The notes beneath the pieces were generated by a model. It was not told the DNA's origin and searched no databases. It saw nothing but the letters and a program-made list of their open reading frames with translations. Both the position numbers and the translations under genes were made by a program. Positions 57,701 through 64,000 of a stretch of DNA of 64,000 bases are shown piece after piece; position 1 is the stretch's first letter, and every line of letters starts with the position of its first letter. Origin of the DNA: Cymodocea nodosa (Eukaryota; Streptophyta; Magnoliopsida; Alismatales; Cymodoceaceae); the NCBI GenBank assembly GCA_036874045.1, contig CM072342.1:19992001-20056000 (forward strand), written 5' to 3'.

Positions 57701-60700
57701 TTCTCAGCTTGGAATTGAAATATGTGAATGGAAGACCCCAACGCCCACCATTTGGCAAGAGCATATACATAATTCACTTCCAGGTACATTTTTGATGTAG
57801 TTCATATTTCACTTGACATTCTAATTGGCTTTTCATGGTGTTGACGATACTAGAATGATAGCCCTTTATAAAATTTTATAGTAGTTAACTAGTTATTAAT
57901 GCATATATGCATGAGACACATATTAGCAACTCAATCCATTGTTCAAAATTGGAATGGTGCTATTAAATCAGATCTGCATTAGAAATTTGAGATGCTGATG
58001 ATGTCTTATAGATGTCCAATGCTGATATTTACAGGAATAGGATACATGTCAAAGTTGGATGAGTTTGAAAACTTTGTAGAGCATATAAGAAAGTATCCTG
58101 TGCTTCCAACAATGTCTACCACAGGGTACAGAAAGCCTATTATACTTTTAATTGATGATATCCCTATGACCAATGGAAGAGTTGCGTATGGAAGGCTAAG
58201 AAAATGCCTACGTCATCTTGCTTATTCAGCTCAAGTTCCAACCATTATATTAATGACTAAATGTGCAAAAGATGAGGCTGGCGAAAGTACATTTCGTCAC
58301 TTGCAGGAACTTGAAGCTTGTGTGGAGGGAGCTGGAGCTTGTAAAGTAACATTGTTGACGTCAAATTTGAGAGGTTTTACTCTTTTTACGATGCCATCTC
58401 TTTTCCTAATTTAAGGTTGCCAACATGGCAGGTATCTCTTAATCCACTTACGGTAAATTCCATAAAGAAGACTCTTTCTAGAATATGCCGGGAAGAAAAC
58501 TGCATCATCTCTGTGGATCAGATAGATATGATAGCAAAATCCAGTGGAGGTGACATAAGAAATGCAATAAGTAATTTGCAATACTTCTGTCTAGACAAGT
58601 CATGCCATATTGCAGAAACAACAGATAAGAACATTTATTCATCATTGTCAAGCATCAGAACAGGTGGAGAATTGGAAAGTGGATTTTCGTTGTCATTTTC
58701 CAAAGATGAAACACTTTCTTTATTTCATGCATTGGGAAAGTTTCTTCATAACAAGAGGGAGACTGTTGGCGCTTCTGGTATGTGATTGCAATTGGAACCA
58801 TTTTTATTTTTGCAATTGGAACCTGATAAACTGCAAAAATGAAGATAAAATCTCCCATCTTTGAGTTGACCACTCTTTTGATGCGTTTAGTTTCAATTGA
58901 GGGATATTTAAACATAATCACTGAATTAAAATAATAGTGTAATAATGGTGTAAGCCAATGAATGTTCTACTTTTATTCTGATAAAATTAGGTACTGTGAT
59001 GTTTGGGGAAAATATGCAACTAGGGATAAATCCATGAAGCTGCTAGCCTTAGAAGAATTGCCATGGGTGAAAATTGAAGATGCGTGGTCATTTCAAATTA
59101 GTGTTCTAAAAAGAATTAAAAAAACACTGAATTTCAACACAATCTGTTTTGTTGAAACTGCTACTAAATAGAAAACATCCATTTAATGGCCTTTACCTGC
59201 TTTTTGGAACATTGTTTTAAGTAACATATCTCTTAAGATATCAATCAAAGTAAAGTGCTTGGCATTGACTATAATAATGTAAGGTAGTGCACTTTATTAT
59301 GAGTCTGAGAAAAGCAAACAAAAGTGGTCAAGGAAAATGATGCAATTGAGTAATGAGAAATCATGAAGCTGATAAATGCTAATGTAAGAATATAGTGCTG
59401 GTGGAAAAGTGGAAAACAATTAAAGTTGCATGTCCAATCACAATAGTGGCACAAAATACATCAATTTATTCTGTGTATTGTTAGTGATTCAACTGAGTTA
59501 CCCGAAGGCTATTTCCTTTGCCACTTCACATATCAGAATTTTTCTTACTGCAGCAAAGTACCATCTTTTAACTAATAATTTTTATTATTATATTACATTC
59601 TTAATTCAAGGAATAAAATTCAATATACATTAGGTTTGTTGTTCACCCATGCTTTTGTGATATAATCTAGGAAAAAATCCATTTCTTCTGCATGAACAAT
59701 TTGCACGATCTCCTTTGAAGATGGATTCACCAGAGAAAGTACTTTCTCAAGCTTATGGACAAGCACAATCAATCGTCGATTTCCTTCATGAGAATGGTGA
59801 ACATCCCTGATTTCCATCTATTGTATTTCATCTTTTAGCTTACAGTCATGCAAATGAAAACGTGCTCACTGAATGTATATGATATTTCTCCATAAATTCA
59901 ATGTCTACCATTACATTTTTTATGGTCAAATTGCCAAAAAGCAGATGATCTGCTTGATGCATGCTTATGTTTTTTGAAAAATTCTTTGTAATTATTTTGG
60001 TGTTGCTTCTGAAAGATTTAAGGCATGCAGCGGCATTTCATTTTTATCTTGTCTGCCATAAATTGGTTCTAACAAAAGCATATTGTCTATATGACCTTGC
60101 GTGTTTTATAAGGAAGAATTAGGATGTAGGATGACTCTTAGTAGTAAATGGTTAGAATGCTTTTACATGTATACCTTCTATGCATTTATATTTATAAATG
60201 TTGCTCTTTAATTTTTTTTCTGAAAAGTGGGATAGGAAGATTTCATTACTGTAAATAAGACCTCCGTACTTATTTAAATTTCTGCAAAACAATTATTTTA
60301 AGTTGGTTGATTTTCTTTGTTTATATATAGCTTTTAATCCCACTGTTCTATCTATTGTAGTCCTTGACTTTCTTAGCGAGGAAGCCATAACAGATGCTTG
60401 GGTTGTGGCTTCCTATTTGAGTGATGTAGATTGCCTCTTTTCTGCTGGTCTACATTCATCATCGACCATGACTAGAAAGCATGAGCCTGATCATGTATCT
60501 CAGTCAGTTGCTGCTTCTGTTGCTGTGCGTGGGGTGCTATTTGGAAATTCACAACCGTCACCTTCTAGGTGGATAATTTTTTTACATGTAAAATAATGTA
60601 CAATTAGTCTTAAAGGTACTAATCCCATTTTTGCTTGTCATAAAGTAGATGGCACTCAATTCGGAGCCCTAAACTTTGGCAAGCAGAGCAATCATCACGT

Positions 60701-62437
60701 GATAATAAGGTATAGGTTTTGTTCTTTAATGATTATGCTTAAGGAACTCATTCTAGAAAATTTGAACGTCTTGGGTTGCCTGCATCCTGTGTAAGGAAGG
60801 TGGAAATTTTGCTAGGCTGTGAGCTCATGTCTGTTGTCCAGTGGTCAACATCTAACATGGTTAAAGCTCATCTCCCATAGAAATGCCAAATTCTAGAAAA
60901 AAAACTGATCAATTTAGATCAGCAATATAGTTTGAATAACATTTTCTGACTTAAATAAATAGACGAATGCATCTTTTTTTTTTCGGACGATATGGATCAT
61001 TATCATTTGAATCAGATATGCTATTAATTTATTGGAGTTATGGAAGGCTACCTTCGAATCTGAAAAAAACATATGATAACCAAACCTGGTATGAAATAAT
61101 TAGACCAATGCTCTGCTTTGAGACACTTTTGTGGAACTTGATACCTGGGGATTTTTAGATTTGTACAAGAATTGTGAATTTGCCATCCATGGAAATATTT
61201 CAAATGAATCTGTAATATAAGCTATCAACTGAATGCCTTTATTTGAATATGACTATTTCACATTAACTAAACTAAATACAAGCATAAATGAAATTTCTGA
61301 ATATAGACATAATTATAATGATAAAATGGTAAATCTATAAATAAAATTATAAATATAAATATGTTGTTTATCTGGATGTCTGATTAGATAAGTAAATAAA
61401 TTTGAATTGGATTTTAATTAGTAGATATCATGTATATCAAAATCTGTTTCAAATATGAATTTTAAAATCCAAATAAGATTTATAGGATTTTGGATTTGAG
61501 TGATGTATTACTAAAAAACCTATCCATATCGTTGATATATAACTATACCCAGCTTACCCACTAAAAAACTTCTATTTTCCTTATCATTAGGAAAATGCTT
61601 TAAGTCAATGTGGGTTCATGACTATATAATTATTACTCACCATTTCATTAAGCAATGTAGGTTATTTCCACTAGTGGAGCCTCACATCTTGGACCAGTGT
61701 GGTAAAGTTTGATTACCTACACTACCTAACGATCCTAGCTTGTGGTTTGACTAGGACATCAAGTAATGAGTGAATAAGAGATGTGAGGTTCAGTTTGTGG
61801 GAAATGGAAATATTTTCACTTTGCTTGGTGAGAAGTGGTAAGTGATGTTTAGTAACCATGAATCTACAGTATCAGTTGAAATATTTTCTTAATGGCACAG
61901 GAACGGAAGGTTTTTAGTAGGTAGAGAGGACGTAAACAAAGGTGGACAGAACCATAGATTCGGGTCATAAGATAAGCGCCCATCTGTCTTTTGATCTATT
62001 CATCTTTTCAAATAAAGAAAATTAAGTCCAGAATATCTTCAGTGTTGTCATATATTTTGCGAAGTCTTGCAAGGTTTGTTACCGTCTACCTTTATTATCT
62101 AACGGTACACAGCTAGTTTTTGTACAGAATGGAAACGGTAAACCTCCATTTGATTTCATGTCAAATGTCACAGAATAAGATCGTGATGGAGAGGTACGAA
62201 GCCTATGCCAGTTTCAGCTCAAATAGCATCTCTGATATAGCTACAGAATTTATGCCTACAATCAAATGGCTTGGTTATGGAGACCTGGCAGATGCTAGTT
62301 CTCTTGGCAACTCATCTCAGCATGAAGTTGAAATGGTGCGTGAATATGACGACTCTGGCTGTCAGGGTATTGCCAAATTAAACAATAATAGCTTCACTTT
62401 TGGTGAAACCGGAGACGATGAGATAGAAGAATGGTGA
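51720..62437 (+). CDS. RAD17: RAD17 checkpoint clamp loader
   Basis: Twelve exons join in phase to 619 aa: 51720-51905, 52613-52676, 53580-53665, 54174-54221, 56563-56619, 57681-57783, 58035-58345, 58432-58777, 59671-59796, 60361-60568, 60649-60709, 62174-62437. [20 protein letters not shown] opens the AAA+ domain. Walker A is GQAGVGKS (140-147), split from the next residue by intron 5, and Walker B is IILLIDDIP (217-225). Then follow [34 protein letters not shown] (sensor 2 region), and an acidic tail after the [16 protein letters not shown] block. RAD17 replaces RFC1 to load the 9-1-1 clamp at damaged DNA. The start opens [17 protein letters not shown]. An ATG 19 codons upstream (51663) is in frame and could be used. 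A missed small exon in the last intron cannot be excluded, though phases match. Confidence 0.92.
55050..55190 (+). mobile_element. 3' tail of an RTE LINE (or derived SINE) in RAD17 intron 4
   Basis: The stretch gattcatgtagccgacccc then atttagtgggattatgg (55134 on) is the 3' end phrase of the RTE family seen more decayed at 10436-10485. A short T/G-rich end follows. Little else of the element remains, as in severe 5' truncation. Confidence 0.6.
55195..55830 (+). mobile_element. L1-type LINE fragment with zf-RVT domain
   Basis: The frame at about 55274 reads [20 protein letters not shown], then [16 protein letters not shown] and, after a stop, [11 protein letters not shown]. Further on come [11 protein letters not shown] and LPLAIWCI, a stop, then WKERNKENF. 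These match the zinc-binding domain that ends plant L1 reverse transcriptase ORFs. It carries stops and frameshifts, is in the sense direction, and lies in intron 4 of RAD17. Confidence 0.8.
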
Positions 62438-64000
62438 GGTTTCAATCGCGAAGACTTAGAGATGGAGCATTAGCAGCATTGACCATATACCGACCTGGTC
62501 TTGATATTGGAGAATCGACTATGGACTGTTTAGTTTTGTCGGCTCACTTAAATATGATCGTCAATCACTGATGCTTAAAAAATCCTGGTTGTTGATTACA
62601 ATCTGGTTACTGTTTCTATCACTCACGTACGTGATTGTTAAGATGGTTTAGGGTTGGGTTGGTGGAAGTTGGTTTGTCAAGGATACCAGGGTGTCAGGAT
62701 TCAATTGCGCACTCCATTGCTTGACGGGAGAGTGCTGGTTGGCTTGAGATCGAACTTATTACGGGAGCATTGTTTTGTTCATTTCTTTTCTCTCTTTATG
62801 TATTATACTCAACGTAAATGGAGGATGTCCAGTTCATTGTGTTGTCCATTGATGGTTTCAGTTGTACTATAATTGTACCATATGATATTATATGCAGGTG
62901 CCTATATTTTCGGTAATGTCCTGTTTCAGTCACCTTCTACTTGAAGACCGATGACAATGCCTAAGCCAACGTTGGATTTCATTTATTGGATATCCACATC
63001 TTTTTGGGTTCAAGCTTGCCCCAACTAGGAATCCAGAGCATTAAAGACTATATGGATATGTGTCAGGTGAGATTCACAGATAGCTATAAGCCATAAGCCA
63101 AATTGCCGGAAAACATGAAAGAAAATGGTAGATTGAAATCACACGACATTGTAATGGTTGGTACGAAAATAACCCAAATCACTTGGGTTCAACTAATCTA
63201 AATACGGTTCTAGTCAATTTTTAACGTCTAATTAATCATTTAGCGGATAAAATATACAATCACAAAATTTTAGCTGAACTATTTAAAATTAATTATTACA
63301 TTACCTATTATTTACAAAATCATTGGAATAAGATGGAGATAATAAACAAAGACTAAAAAAAAAAATCATGGCTAAGTTATAATCTCCAACAAAATGAGGA
63401 TGTCTGTGTATTTGAAAAAGAGTGGAAAGAAAATGATATAAAATAGTAAAAATTTAATAGAAAATTAAGGTGTTTGTACGTAGAATAGAAAATAATGTAA
63501 TTTAAAATATGTGTATTTGTGTATAAAATAGAAAATTATAAAATATAAAATATATATGTTTATTTATAAAATAAAAATATTAAAATTAATAAATTAAATA
63601 TTTTTTATATTTACCTACAAAATAAAGAATAACAAAATTTATCATAGATAATATAAGATAGAATCATTTGTGATAATAGTTATAACATAAAATACATTTT
63701 ACACATTCTTATTATTTCGTAATATTAATTTTCATTTACTAACGATAAATAATTTTTATATTAAAATTATATGTTACTAATATATTTTATGATAATTCAC
63801 ATTTTTTTCTTTATTTTTTATTAATTTTGAAAATTAAAATGTTAAAAAATAAAAGAAAATTTTCTTATATATCGAAGTAAAATGATAGAAATTTTTAAAA
63901 ATTTATTTAATATACAAATATCTAAAAAATGATAATTTTTTTTTTATCATTTTTCTTTTTGACATGATTTACTATTTTCTAAGTGTATAAGTGTAAAAGT
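62438..64000. other. RAD17 3' flank and AT-rich repeat
   Basis: The first 600 bases are probable 3' UTR and flank. From about 63200 the sequence becomes very AT-rich and holds the second copy of the dispersed repeat. No gene was seen. Confidence 0.55.
63400..63950 (-). repeat. AT-rich dispersed repeat, copy 2 (inverted)
   Basis: The reverse complement matches 15420-15790 in order and spacing. The left part also has internal near-repeats of about 50 bases: gtgtttgtacgtagaatag, then gtgtatttgtgtataaaatag, then atgtttatttataaaat. It may run past the window edge. Confidence 0.65.

Overview
The window is plant nuclear DNA. Its genes have many introns with GT..AG junctions, the intergenic DNA is AT-rich, decayed plant-type transposons are present, and the proteins are plant-specific families (ROP GTPase, CHX cation/H+ exchanger, clade-D PP2C, GPI-type aspartyl protease, NEP1-interacting RING protein). 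Several genes open with a very GC-rich first exon and become AT-rich downstream (MSI-like, CHX, SKP1-like), a gradient typical of monocots. A monocot is therefore my best guess; I cannot name the species.

Layout: a NEP1-interacting-protein-like RING-H2 gene (+, 181-2836); a transposon patch (3640-7725) with an RTE LINE fragment joined to a decayed PIF/Harbinger element and a 34-bp tandem repeat; a clade-D PP2C gene (-, 8565-13455, leader to about 14400); 6 kb of AT-rich DNA with no secure gene; an aspartyl protease (+, 20893-25458); proteasome subunit RPN3 (+, 26729-33196); an MSI/RBAP48 WD40 histone chaperone (+, 34381-37771); a SKP1-like gene (+, 38730-40344); a CHX transporter (-, 41144-43998); a ROP GTPase (-, 45227-48615); and a RAD17 checkpoint clamp loader (+, 51720-62437). 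All ten coding sequences were rebuilt exon by exon, and intron phase closes without a frameshift in every one.

The genes are independent housekeeping or signalling loci, not a cluster. Three act in ubiquitin-dependent degradation (RING E3, SKP1, RPN3) and two in chromatin or DNA-damage control (MSI, RAD17), but plant gene order gives no reason to read linkage as function.

The less ordinary content lies between and inside the genes. The Harbinger first ORF reads through without frameshifts and is broken by five stops, each explicable by one C-to-T or G-to-A change. Pieces of one RTE LINE family sit at four places, three of them inside introns. A hAT-like MITE has readable target duplications. 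The PP2C leader contains two overlapping upstream ORFs. The CHX protein lacks the acidic residue expected in its ion-binding helix. I did not find anything I would call a new biological system.
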